Notes under the pieces: model-generated | What the model saw: only the letters and a program-made list of their open reading frames with translations | The model's database searches: none | What the model was told of the DNA's origin: nothing | Program-made: the position numbers and the translations under genes | Part shown: piece by piece, positions 9,375 to 17,082 of the stretch | Layout of the letters: each line of letters begins with the position of its first letter | How positions within the stretch are numbered: position 1 is the stretch's first letter | Source of the DNA: an uncultured Eubacterium sp. | Lineage (GTDB): Bacteria; Bacillota; Clostridia; Lachnospirales; Lachnospiraceae | Reading direction: 5' to 3' | DNA length: 32,919 nucleotides | Assembly (NCBI GenBank): GCA_900547255.1 | Contig: URGC01000012.1 | Location: forward strand, 1 to 32,919

Positions 9375-10880
9375 CTACTTAAATGTCTTCTTGAACTCCT
9401 GGATTGCAGCTATAAGTGCTTTCTCTGTCTCATCGTCAAGAACCTTAGATGCCTTAATTGACTCTGGTATCTGTGGATACTTAGTATCAATCAGAGCAAA
9501 TAATCCTTCCTGGAAATCAAGAATCTTATCAACTGGTACATCTAATACATACTTCTTAGTTACTGCATATATTATGATTACCTGATACTCAACTGGCATT
9601 GGCTTGTACTGTGGCTGCTTGAGCATCTCTTTGATTCTCTCGCCCTGTGCAAGCTTCTCCTTAGTATCAGCATCCAGTTCTGAACCAAACTGTGCGAATG
9701 AAGCAAGTTCTCTGTACTGTGCAAGATCCACACGGATTGGTGCAGCTATCTTCTTCATAGCCTTAATCTGGGCAGCACCACCAACTCGTGATACTGAAAG
9801 ACCAGCATTAACAGCAGGTCTGAAACCAGAATTAAACATCTCAGTCTCAAGGTATATCTGTCCATCTGTAATAGAAATTACATTAGTTGGAATATATGCA
9901 GATACATCTCCAGCCTGTGTCTCAATAATAGGTAATGCTGTAAGAGAACCTCCGCCATACTCATCTGACATTCTGGCAGCTCTCTCAAGCAGTCTTGAAT
10001 GAAGATAGAATACATCTCCAGGATAAGCCTCACGTCCTGGTGGTCTCTTAAGGAGCAATGAAAGTGTACGGTAAGCAGCAGCATGCTTGCTCAAATCGTC
10101 ATACACGATAAGTACATCTTCTCCCTTCTCCATCCATTCCTCACCAATAGCGCATCCAGCATATGGAGCAATATACTGTAATGGAGCAAGCTCACTTGCT
10201 GTTGAAGCAACTACTGTTGTATAACTCATAGCGCCATACTCTTCAAATGTACTAACGATATTAGCAACTGTAGAAGCCTTCTGACCAATTGCAACGTATA
10301 TACACTTAACATTCTGACCCTTCTGGTTAATAATTGTATCGATAGCGATAGCTGTCTTACCAGTCTGTCTATCACCGATAATTAACTCTCTCTGTCCTCT
10401 TCCAATTGGAACCATGGCATCGATAGCCTTGATACCTGTCTGAAGTGGTGTATCAACTGATTTTCTTGTAATAACACCAGACGCAACTCTCTCAATCTGA
10501 CGGAACTTATCTGTGTTGATTGGTCCCTTGCCATCAATAGGCTGTCCTAATGCATTAACTACTCTTCCTATTAAAGCATCACCTACTGGAACCTCAACAA
10601 CTCGTCCTGTTGTCTTAACTGTATCACCCTCATTGATATTGCGGGAATCACCAAGCAAAACGGCACCTACGTTATCTTCCTCAAGGTTTAATACCATTCC
10701 GTAAACCTCGCCAGGGAATTCAAGAAGCTCTCCCTGCATAGCCTTCTCAAGGCCATGAATACGTGCGATACCATCAGCCACCTGAATTACAGTACCAACA
10801 TCTGACACTTCAAGTTCGGTAGAATATCTTTTAATCTGCTCTTTGATTACAGAGCTGATTTCTTCCGGTCTTAAATTCAT
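9375..10880 (-). CDS. atpA: F1Fo ATP synthase alpha subunit
   Basis: Non-catalytic nucleotide-binding subunit of F1, 501 residues. Walker A GDRQTGKT is at residues 169-176, and the SVSRVGGAAQ segment carries the arginine that reaches into the catalytic site of beta. The N-terminal beta-barrel starts with VGTVIQVADGIARIHGL. It follows atpH after 40 nt. The nearest ribosome-site candidate (GAGGG) is about 14 nt from the ATG, a little far, but the protein start MNLRPEEISSVIKEQI matches the family. Confidence 0.98.
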   Translation of the reverse strand: MNLRPEEISSVIKEQIKRYSTELEVSDVGTVIQVADGIARIHGLEKAMQGELLEFPGEVYGMVLNLEEDNVGAVLLGDSRNINEGDTVKTTGRVVEVPVGDALIGRVVNALGQPIDGKGPINTDKFRQIERVASGVITRKSVDTPLQTGIKAIDAMVPIGRGQRELIIGDRQTGKTAIAIDTIINQKGQNVKCIYVAIGQKASTVANIVSTFEEYGAMSYTTVVASTASELAPLQYIAPYAGCAIGEEWMEKGEDVLIVYDDLSKHAAAYRTLSLLLKRPPGREAYPGDVFYLHSRLLERAARMSDEYGGGSLTALPIIETQAGDVSAYIPTNVISITDGQIYLETEMFNSGFRPAVNAGLSVSRVGGAAQIKAMKKIAAPIRVDLAQYRELASFAQFGSELDADTKEKLAQGERIKEMLKQPQYKPMPVEYQVIIIYAVTKKYVLDVPVDKILDFQEGLFALIDTKYPQIPESIKASKVLDDETEKALIAAIQEFKKTFK

Positions 10881-10920
10881 GGAGCCAACGCACCCTCTTT
10901 CTATTAAAGTATAAGCCTGA

Positions 10921-11466
10921 TTACAACTGGACTTTTCTCAAGTCCTTAGCAAGCTCATCTAATTTCGTCTTAACACTGCTGTCTACAACTCTGTCGCCAA
11001 TCCTTATTATCATTCCACCGATAATGCTCTCATCAACAATATAATTCATATTGAAGCTTACATAATCAGTAGTTTTAAGAAGCTTGTCAACTACGGCAGC
11101 CTTAGTCTTTTCATCTAAAGGCTTGGCAGTTGTCACATATGCTGTACCAATCTTCTTATACTCAAGAACCTTTGCACAGAAATATTTCAAAGCAGCTACT
11201 ATATCTGACTGTCTGTCCTTCGAAACCATAATTGTAAGAAGTCCGACCATATCGTCAGATACAAACTTTCCAAAAACATCTTTTAAAAAATGTTCTTTTT
11301 CTATCTTGTCTATCTTTGGATGATTTAACAATTTGCCAACTTCACTATTGTCCTCAAATGCTGTAATGACTGCCTGTGCTTCGTCATACAGTGCATCTGC
11401 CTTTGACTGTTCAACAGCAAGCTCAAATAACGCATCACCATAAGTGGCAGCAGCTAGCTTAGCCAT
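10921..11466 (-). CDS. atpH: F1Fo ATP synthase delta subunit
   Basis: Peripheral stalk subunit (OSCP type) that joins the b-subunit arm to the top of F1; 181 residues. The N-terminal helical domain begins KLAAATYGDALFELAVEQSKADALYDEAQAV. The C-terminal part shows IIGGMIIRIGDRVVDSSVKTKLDELAKDL, the family's most conserved stretch. The ATG at 11466 lies inside the end of atpF (13-nt overlap), with GAGTGAGAG as a modest ribosome site, so translation is probably coupled to atpF. Confidence 0.95.
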   Translation of the reverse strand: MAKLAAATYGDALFELAVEQSKADALYDEAQAVITAFEDNSEVGKLLNHPKIDKIEKEHFLKDVFGKFVSDDMVGLLTIMVSKDRQSDIVAALKYFCAKVLEYKKIGTAYVTTAKPLDEKTKAAVVDKLLKTTDYVSFNMNYIVDESIIGGMIIRIGDRVVDSSVKTKLDELAKDLRKVQL

Positions 11467-12005
11467 GTGCTCTCACTCATTTCATTCAAGGTCTGCTCAA
11501 TCAGCGCCTGGTTGTCTGCCTCAGTCAAAGAATTAGCAACAACCTTGGCTGCCATAAGCTGTGAAACAGCGATAATCTGCTGTTTAACCTCATCAGCGCA
11601 TTTCTGTTTTTCAAGCTCTGCTTCTGTGTTAGCACGTTCAATGATTCTTGCCGCCTCAGCCTTAGCCTCCTCAACAATCTTTGCCTCATTGTGCTTTGCA
11701 ACTTTTCTTGCTTCGCTTAAAATGCTCTCTGCTTCCTTACCAGCAGCTTTAAGCTTCTCTTCATACTCCAGCTTTAATGCTAAGGCACTCTCTTTATCTG
11801 CCTTGGCAGTCTCTCTGTCATTAGTAATCTTATCCTGCCTTTTCTTAAGCATGTTACGAACAGGCTTGAATAAGATAAAGGAAAGAAGTACAAACAGTAT
11901 AAATACATTAACTGCAGTAATTGTAGCATCAAGAAGAAGCTGATAATCTAAGCCAAATAATCGGCCATCATCCGTCAGAGCAATAAATGTACTCAGGGAA
12001 TTCAA
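11454..12005 (-). CDS. atpF: F1Fo ATP synthase b subunit
   Basis: Membrane-anchored peripheral stalk subunit, 183 residues. One N-terminal membrane helix (ATITAVNVFILFVLLSFILF) is followed by FKPVRNMLKKRQDKI and a long charged Ala/Glu/Lys coiled coil to the end. Start is TTG at 12005, supported by GGAGG 8 nt upstream. There is a single b gene, as expected for a homodimeric stalk in a heterotroph. It is 55 nt after atpE and overlaps atpH by 13 nt. Confidence 0.95.
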   Translation of the reverse strand: MNSLSTFIALTDDGRLFGLDYQLLLDATITAVNVFILFVLLSFILFKPVRNMLKKRQDKITNDRETAKADKESALALKLEYEEKLKAAGKEAESILSEARKVAKHNEAKIVEEAKAEAARIIERANTEAELEKQKCADEVKQQIIAVSQLMAAKVVANSLTEADNQALIEQTLNEMSESTWLS

Positions 12006-12060
12006 TATTTTAGCCTCCTTCCAGCTATATATTTAATGAAAATCTGCCTTTTTCTGAATC

Positions 12061-12315
12061 TTACTTAAAAGGCTTAACGAACATTAAGATAATAGCAACG
12101 GCGAAACCATAAAGACCTGTTGTCTCCGCAACGGCCTGTCCAAGTAACATAGTTGATGTAATATCAGACTTAGCACCTGGGTTACGACCTACGGCTGAAG
12201 CACCATAACCTGCTGCGATACCCTGTCCAATACCAGGACCTACACCCGCGATCATTGCGATACCAGCACCAATTGCTGACATTGCTGAGATAAATTCCTG
12301 TCCACTAATATTCAT
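12061..12315 (-). CDS. atpE: F1Fo ATP synthase c subunit, sodium-binding type
   Basis: Rotor ring subunit, 84 residues, two membrane helices joined by the RNPGA loop. The ion-site residues follow the sodium signature known from Ilyobacter and Propionigenium: P27-x3-Q31 in helix 1, and V62-A-E64-T65 with Y69 in helix 2 (AVAETTGLYG). Proton-type rings usually lack the Gln and the Ser/Thr after the acid. From this the enzyme is predicted to use Na+ rather than H+; that is inference from residues. ATG 12315 has GGAGG 8 nt upstream. Confidence 0.97.
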   Translation of the reverse strand: MNISGQEFISAMSAIGAGIAMIAGVGPGIGQGIAAGYGASAVGRNPGAKSDITSTMLLGQAVAETTGLYGFAVAIILMFVKPFK

Positions 12316-12348
12316 TATAAAATCCTCCTTATTAATCGTGTTTTAATT

Positions 12349-13077
12349 TTAATCACCAATTTTGTCGTTAACATATACCATTGTCAACATACAGAATACA
12401 TACGCCTGTATACATCCAGAGAACAAATCGAAATATGCATGAAGCACTGCTGGATATGCGATTGTAAATGGTTTTAACAAATCATATATCAAGCCCATAA
12501 GAACTGTTCCTGACATGATATTACCAAACAGACGCAATGAAAGTGACAGTGGAACTGCAAACTCACCTATCAGGTTAATTGGAAACAAAAACCATATTGG
12601 TTGAAACAATGCTGTAAAATGCTTAATCTTATTCTTCTTGATACCATTAAACTGTATCAGTACAAATGTGATAAGACCTAAGCAAAGTGTTACACCATAG
12701 TCTGCAGTAGGTGGCCTTAATCCAAACAGACCGGCAATGTTCGATATAATAATAAACAAAAACAATGTTGACAGATAATTGACAAACTTGTTTGCGTTCT
12801 TACCCATAATGCCATCAACCATGGTCTGAAGCATCTCAACTACAAGCTCTACAGCATTCATGAACATTCCCGGCGTCTCATCTTCTGATTCTTTATTAAG
12901 CTTGATTCGTGCTACAATTGCAAGAATCAGAATCAATAAAGAAACGTACATAAGAGCCACATGTGTAGTATTGATACTGAAATCGTAATCAATACCCGGA
13001 ATTCTGAATGTATATAGTGACTTAATCATAAAACTGCTATCAAGCGCCACCATGGATGTCACACCCGCGATTCCCAC
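12349..13077 (-). CDS. atpB: F1Fo ATP synthase a subunit
   Basis: Stator channel subunit, 242 residues, with five or six predicted membrane helices. The essential stator arginine is in SLSLRLFGNIMSG, with LIGEFAVPLSLS just before it, and the C-terminal helix reads HAYFDLFSGCIQAYVFCMLTMVYV. Start is GTG at 13077; GGAGG lies 8 nt upstream and overlaps the end of atpI, which stops only 4 nt earlier. Together with the c subunit it forms the ion path. Confidence 0.96.
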   Translation of the reverse strand: MGIAGVTSMVALDSSFMIKSLYTFRIPGIDYDFSINTTHVALMYVSLLILILAIVARIKLNKESEDETPGMFMNAVELVVEMLQTMVDGIMGKNANKFVNYLSTLFLFIIISNIAGLFGLRPPTADYGVTLCLGLITFVLIQFNGIKKNKIKHFTALFQPIWFLFPINLIGEFAVPLSLSLRLFGNIMSGTVLMGLIYDLLKPFTIAYPAVLHAYFDLFSGCIQAYVFCMLTMVYVNDKIGD

Positions 13078-13081
13078 GTTC

Positions 13082-13495
13082 TTACCCTCCTTTTCTTTCT
13101 TTGTAAATGAATTTTGCCACAGCCGGCTGAAGATATGCCGCTGCCTTCATGGCAAACATTCCTATAAGGGCTGCTAAAAGATCTCCTATATGGAAATAAT
13201 ATAAAAATGCAAACAGTCCTACCATAACAAGTAATCTTATAAAGTAACCAATTACTAATGTTTTGGTTGTGTCAGCCCGTCCGTACACCACCTTATGAAT
13301 TCGACTGCCAAGATGAAATGAGGCAAATGCTGCATATAAAACACCTGCAAGAAAGCCAACAGCATAAATTGCAGGATTATCAAACACGATAAATATCACA
13401 ACTTCACCAATAATCAGATATATAAGCTCTATCAGATACATAACTGGTAAAGCCGGGTTCAGACTATTAATTTTCTTTAGCATTGTCATTATCAT
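13082..13495 (-). CDS. atpI: ATP synthase subunit I (AtpI-like) membrane protein
   Basis: Small membrane protein with four hydrophobic segments, about 137 residues; AtpI proteins assist assembly of the c ring or Mg2+ supply and are encoded first in atp operons. Segments visible: VMYLIELIYLIIGEVVIFIVF, AVGFLAGVLYAAFASF, LVIGYFIRLLVMVGLFAFLYYF and DLLAALIGMFAMKAAAYLQP. The start is uncertain: in-frame candidates are ATG 13495, 13489 and 13483 and TTG 13510, all inside the end of atpZ. I give 13495 arbitrarily. The overlap with atpZ implies coupled translation. Family call rests on context and topology. Confidence 0.8.
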   Translation of the reverse strand: MIMTMLKKINSLNPALPVMYLIELIYLIIGEVVIFIVFDNPAIYAVGFLAGVLYAAFASFHLGSRIHKVVYGRADTTKTLVIGYFIRLLVMVGLFAFLYYFHIGDLLAALIGMFAMKAAAYLQPAVAKFIYKERKGG

Positions 13496-13766
13496 GATTT
13501 GCTTTGGCAACCTTTCTTTTAATGTCCTCTTCCAATCTCTTTTTGCGGGCTTTCTCCTCTTGGCTGACTACATTCATAACCAGCACATAAGCATTACGCC
13601 CACCAGCAAGAACCCCGATTATAAGCAATGGAAGCGTAAACCACGTTCCAAACTTGTTATCAAGCCATACGCCTACAGCCACACATAAAAATATGGGCAC
13701 CATAACTGCTATGGCAACCTGAGATATCAATACTATATTGCGAAGACCGGATCCCCCTTGATTCAT
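13467..13766 (-). CDS. atpZ: AtpZ/AtpI-family protein, first gene of the atp operon
   Basis: Two-helix membrane protein, 99 residues. The hydrophobic hairpin is VLISQVAIAVMVPIFLCVAVGVWLDNKFG then FTLPLLIIGVLAGGRNAYVLV, matching the AtpZ pattern of a short loop with a WLD-F motif between helices; the tail is a charged helix (QEEKARKKRLEEDIKRKV). AtpZ is thought to work with AtpI in Mg2+/Ca2+ uptake or assembly for the synthase. ATG 13766 has AAAGGA 7 nt upstream. It overlaps atpI. Confidence 0.82.
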   Translation of the reverse strand: MNQGGSGLRNIVLISQVAIAVMVPIFLCVAVGVWLDNKFGTWFTLPLLIIGVLAGGRNAYVLVMNVVSQEEKARKKRLEEDIKRKVAKANHDNDNAKEN

Positions 13767-13794
13767 CTGGCTATCCTTTCAAATGATGTTTGGT

Positions 13795-13800
13795 ATTATA
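13795..13800 (-). promoter_or_regulatory. Candidate -10 of the atp operon promoter
   Basis: The minus strand has TATAAT about 28 nt before the atpZ start. A TTGACT lies only 12 nt upstream of it, too close for a normal sigma-A pair, and no good hexamer is found at 17 nt. This is the only likely operon promoter site between atpZ and the divergent DUF402 gene. Confidence 0.4.
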
Positions 13801-13854
13801 TTAACATTTATAAGTCAAAAAGTCTATCCAATTTACATTTTTATGAAGTATTAA

Positions 13855-13883
13855 TTGAATTCTTATAAAGTTACTGATATAAT
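13855..13883 (+). promoter_or_regulatory. Sigma-A promoter of the DUF402 gene
   Basis: TTGAAT (13855-13860), 17-nt spacer, TATAAT (13878-13883), with TG one base before the -10 (extended -10). A start near 13890 would give a leader of about 30 nt. Confidence 0.75.
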
Positions 13884-13919
13884 TCATTCAACTAGTATTC
13901 CATTTTGGAGGTAACGCTT

Positions 13920-14390
13920 ATGCCAGCTCTTTACAGAAAAAGACTTATTCCTGATGAATGTATACACTTAAAAGACGATGTTATTGTCTATTCTGACGAT
14001 AACTGTCTCATTACCAAGTGGAAAACCCTTCATCCCAAGCGTGAATTTTCTCATGGAATCTCTTTTTACTGTATATCTAACGGCTGGAAAATAAGCAAAT
14101 TTTTTGACGAAGACGACAATCTGACATATATATACTGTGATATAATCGACACAGATTATAATGCCACAACTGACACATATGTATTCACTGATTTACTTGC
14201 AGATGTAATTATTGAAGATAATGGATTCGTGCGTGTTGTTGACCTTGACGAGCTTGCTGATGCACATAACGAACATATTCTTTCTGATGAATTACTCTGC
14301 ATCGCACTCCGCCGCCTTGACAGACTTCTAAAGAATATCTATTCAGGAGAGTTCAAAGAATATATTGCAAAGCTTGATTCTTTCTGCTGA
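13920..14390 (+). CDS. DUF402 family protein
   Basis: Single-gene unit of 156 residues. The core reads LTYIYCDIIDTDY, TYVFTDLLADVIIEDNG, RVVDLDELADAH and a C-terminal helix LCIALRRLDRLLKNIYSGEF, which is the DUF402 pattern. Known members (FomD, Staphylococcus Ntdp) hydrolyse nucleotides or related phosphoesters using the conserved acidic residues seen here; applying that activity to this protein is inference. I start at ATG 13920 because GGAGG lies 8 nt upstream; the in-frame TTG at 13905 overlaps that site. It is divergent from the atp operon and convergent with comEB, sharing the terminator at 14443-14473. Confidence 0.85.
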   Translation: MPALYRKRLIPDECIHLKDDVIVYSDDNCLITKWKTLHPKREFSHGISFYCISNGWKISKFFDEDDNLTYIYCDIIDTDYNATTDTYVFTDLLADVIIEDNGFVRVVDLDELADAHNEHILSDELLCIALRRLDRLLKNIYSGEFKEYIAKLDSFC

Positions 14391-14442
14391 TAACTTTTAT
14401 CAATAAGTTTAATAAGTGTTAATTATGTATTTATACATTTAA

Positions 14443-14473
14443 AGCCAGCTATCCACTATCCGAATAGCTGGCT
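14443..14473. terminator. Bidirectional terminator between DUF402 and comEB
   Basis: AGCCAGCTAT (14443-14452) pairs perfectly with ATAGCTGGCT (14464-14473) around an 11-nt loop. The plus side continues into TATTTTAT; the minus side into TTTAAATG. Both convergent genes can use it. Confidence 0.8.
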
Positions 14474-14488
14474 TATTTTATCATAGCA

Positions 14489-14974
14489 TTATAATGTAAA
14501 TTCTATCTTTCTTCCTGTCGGTTTGTACTTTACAATCTCAACCCCTGCTGCCTTAAGCATCCTCTTAGAGCCTATTACAGAAGGCGTATTCTCGTATTTA
14601 TCACATTCATACACAACTGTCTTTATTCCTGACTGGATAATTGCCTTGGCACATTCATTGCAGGGAAAAAGCGTTACGTATATCTTGGCATTCTCAAGAT
14701 TGCCGCCACGATAATTAAGAATAGCATTAAGTTCACTGTGGGTTGTATACATATATTTATTATCAAGAGGGTCACCCTCTCTTGCCCATGGGAATTCATC
14801 ATCTGAGCATCCCACAGGAAGTCCGTTATATCCCATTGATAATATCTTATTATCTTTACTTACTATGCAGGCACCTACCTGTGTATTAGGATCCTTTGAC
14901 CTGAGCGCAGCCATCTTGGCGACACCCATAAAGTATTCATCCCAGGATATATAATCCATTCTCTTATCACTCAT
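14489..14974 (-). CDS. comEB: Deoxycytidylate deaminase family (ComEB)
   Basis: Zinc-dependent dCMP deaminase, 161 residues, converting dCMP to dUMP for thymidylate synthesis. Zinc and catalytic motifs are THSELNAIL (HxE) and PCNECAKAI (PCxxC); substrate region GYNGLPVGCSDD is also conserved. Called ComEB in Bacillus for its operon there, though its competence role is doubtful. ATG 14974 has AAGGAG 8 nt upstream. It is the last gene of the tsaC-ywlE-rpiB-comEB unit, 43 nt after rpiB, and ends just before the shared terminator. Confidence 0.93.
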   Translation of the reverse strand: MSDKRMDYISWDEYFMGVAKMAALRSKDPNTQVGACIVSKDNKILSMGYNGLPVGCSDDEFPWAREGDPLDNKYMYTTHSELNAILNYRGGNLENAKIYVTLFPCNECAKAIIQSGIKTVVYECDKYENTPSVIGSKRMLKAAGVEIVKYKPTGRKIEFTL

Positions 14975-15017
14975 GTATCTGCTCCTTTTATCATCACTTA
15001 AAACCGCAGTACTCTTA

Positions 15018-15443
15018 CTATTCTAACATGCTTATTCTCTTTATATGTCTTTCAGCGTTAGAAAACTTTGATTCTAAAAATGTATCTGCTATTCTGAAAG
15101 CAAGCTCTGGTCCTATTACTCTTGCGCCGAGGCATAATACATTAGCATTGTTATGCTCCTTTGTAGCCTGTGCTGAGAAACAGTCTCCACATAAAGCTGC
15201 TCTTATTCCCTTAATCTTATTAGCAGCCATGCTCATTCCTATTCCAGTTCCACATATAAGGATTCCTTCCTCACACTCACCATTAAGGATAAGCTCGCAT
15301 ACCTGCTTTGCGTATACAGGGTAATCGCATGAATCACTTGTGTAACATCCTACATCCTTACATTCAATTCCTTTTTTCTTTAAATGCTCAATCATCTCAT
15401 TCTTAAGCTCTAATCCACCGTGATCACATCCAATTGCTATCAT
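15018..15443 (-). CDS. rpiB: Ribose-5-phosphate isomerase B
   Basis: Interconverts ribose-5-phosphate and ribulose-5-phosphate in the pentose phosphate pathway; some relatives are galactose-6-phosphate isomerases. 141 residues, normal length. Motifs: IAIGCDHGGLELKN, the active-site loop GILICGTGIGMSMAANK, and HNNANVLCLGARVIG. The start codon overlaps the stop of ywlE as ATGA (4 nt), so the two are translationally coupled. The neighbours match the Bacillus ywlE-rpiB(ywlF) order, favouring RpiB. Confidence 0.94.
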   Translation of the reverse strand: MIAIGCDHGGLELKNEMIEHLKKKGIECKDVGCYTSDSCDYPVYAKQVCELILNGECEEGILICGTGIGMSMAANKIKGIRAALCGDCFSAQATKEHNNANVLCLGARVIGPELAFRIADTFLESKFSNAERHIKRISMLE

Positions 15444-15937
15444 ATCTTTTCATCCTTCTTTCCGGCTCTCTCATCCAGTGCCTTTTTTATATTTTGTGCG
15501 GCTTTCTCAATCATATTCTGTAGCTGCATGAAACATCTGTCATACTCCTCCACACCTTTTCCGTATGGATCTTCTACATCAGCCTCCATATCTCCTGTAA
15601 ATTCTCCTATTGTATACACATTGATTGCCCTGTCAAATGAAGCGTACACCTTTGCTTTCATAGGCTGGTTCATAACAAGCACCAATGTATCTTTTCCAAA
15701 ATCTTTATTGGTAATCTGACATGCCTCATTACTTGGAATTATCATCCCATGTCTTGCCGCAACCGCAACTGCTTTGGGATTATATGGTTCCGGAAACAGA
15801 ACGACCAGTCCGCGTGACTCTACACTCATGTGCTCTATCCCAAGATTCCTTAGTTCATTAGCCATAATCGTTGCCGCCATAGGGCTCCGGCACGTATTAC
15901 CCATACATACAAATATAATATTGCTGTAAGTATTCAC
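15440..15937 (-). CDS. ywlE: Low-molecular-weight phosphatase, probable protein-arginine phosphatase (YwlE-like)
   Basis: 165-residue cytoplasmic phosphatase. The P-loop is CMGNTCRSPMA (C-x-G-N-T-C-R-S), and the general-acid motif is EDPYGKG. Thr at the fifth P-loop position is the residue that in Bacillus YwlE favours phospho-arginine over phospho-tyrosine (Ile in most LMW-PTPs), so arginine phosphatase is the better guess. YwlE counters the McsB kinase, whose marks feed ClpCP; mecA, another ClpC partner, lies 4 kb away. Start is GTG 15937 with GGAGG 6 nt upstream. Located 20 nt after tsaC. Confidence 0.85.
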   Translation of the reverse strand: MNTYSNIIFVCMGNTCRSPMAATIMANELRNLGIEHMSVESRGLVVLFPEPYNPKAVAVAARHGMIIPSNEACQITNKDFGKDTLVLVMNQPMKAKVYASFDRAINVYTIGEFTGDMEADVEDPYGKGVEEYDRCFMQLQNMIEKAAQNIKKALDERAGKKDEKI

Positions 15938-15957
15938 AAACTACCTCCATACCACAA

Positions 15958-17010
15958 CTATACATCTATAATCATATGTCCTGCTGCCTTTATAAGTCTG
16001 TTCATAACAGCCTGTCCCACATTATCAGTTGGAAAGCTCTCTGAATATACTACATTAACACCATTCTCGTCAAATTCGCGAAGCACCGCAAAAAGATTTC
16101 TTGCTTCCTGCGCCTCATCAAACCTGCTTCCCATATCAACTACATCAAATCCATCATATAAGCTGATATTCTCTGTGGAAGCCATAACAGCCACCTTCGC
16201 ACCATCTTTCACAGCCTGTGCTGCTTTGGCTCTTATTGTCTCTGCAACCTTTGCCTGCTCGCCTCTTACTATTGTAATCTGTGCATTCGGTGCATAGTGC
16301 TTGTATTTCATTCCAGGTGCCTTCGGAATAACACCATCTGGAACACTCTCCATAATCGCCGGGTCCATCATCGCCTTGCCAAGCACGTCCTTTACCTGTT
16401 CAAGTGTTATAAATCCCGGTCTTAATATTGTAGGCATATCTGTGCTGACATCAACAATTGTAGATTCAACGCCTATATCTACTGTATCATCTGCAATTAT
16501 CATGTCAATCCTGCCGTCCATATCATGAATAACATGTTTTGCTCTTGTCGGACTAGGCTTGCCTGATGTATTAGCACTTGGCGCAGCTATATATACGCCT
16601 GATTTCTTTATAAGTTCATGTGCCACAGGATGACTGGGCATTCTTATGGCAACTGTATCAAGACCGCCTGTTATAGATGAAGGCACTATCTGTGACTTCT
16701 TTAATATCATTGTGAGCGGACCCGGCCAGAAAGCCTCCGCAAGTTTCAGTGCAGCCTCATTCACGTCACTTGAAAGTCTGTACAGGTCCTGCACATCTGC
16801 TATATGTACAATCAATGGGTTATCTGATGGTCTGCCCTTTGCCGCATATATCTTAGCTGAAGCCTCACTGTCTAATGCATCCGCTCCAAGTCCATACACA
16901 GTTTCTGTTGGGAATGCCACCAGCCCTTTATTTTTTAATATTTCTGATGCCTGTTGATATATTTTATCATCAGTATCATCATGTGCAATTGTAGAAATTA
17001 TTGTTTTCAT
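15958..17010 (-). CDS. tsaC: L-threonylcarbamoyladenylate synthase (Sua5/YwlC)
   Basis: Makes threonylcarbamoyl-AMP from Thr, bicarbonate and ATP for the t6A37 modification of ANN-decoding tRNAs. 350 residues, the long Sua5 form: a YrdC domain (GLVAFPTETVYGLGADALDS, KGRPSDNPLIVHI, APSANTSGKPSPTRA) and a C-terminal Sua5 domain after the linker GMKYKHYAPNAQITIV. ATG 17010 has GGAGG 6 nt upstream. First gene of the four-gene unit; the intergenic space to cwlD is 72 nt and holds a weak extended -10 site. Confidence 0.95.
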   Translation of the reverse strand: MKTIISTIAHDDTDDKIYQQASEILKNKGLVAFPTETVYGLGADALDSEASAKIYAAKGRPSDNPLIVHIADVQDLYRLSSDVNEAALKLAEAFWPGPLTMILKKSQIVPSSITGGLDTVAIRMPSHPVAHELIKKSGVYIAAPSANTSGKPSPTRAKHVIHDMDGRIDMIIADDTVDIGVESTIVDVSTDMPTILRPGFITLEQVKDVLGKAMMDPAIMESVPDGVIPKAPGMKYKHYAPNAQITIVRGEQAKVAETIRAKAAQAVKDGAKVAVMASTENISLYDGFDVVDMGSRFDEAQEARNLFAVLREFDENGVNVVYSESFPTDNVGQAVMNRLIKAAGHMIIDV

Positions 17011-17033
17011 TGCAAGCCTCCATGTTACTGACT

Positions 17034-17039
17034 ATCATA
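17034..17039 (-). promoter_or_regulatory. Weak candidate extended -10 for the tsaC operon
   Basis: Minus strand TGCTATGAT (TG-n-TATGAT) lies about 24 nt before the tsaC ATG. No convincing -35 is found 16-18 nt upstream, so this is tentative. Confidence 0.35.
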
Positions 17040-17082
17040 GCATGATAATCTCCGATTCACATTGTACAACACTTGGCTCAAA

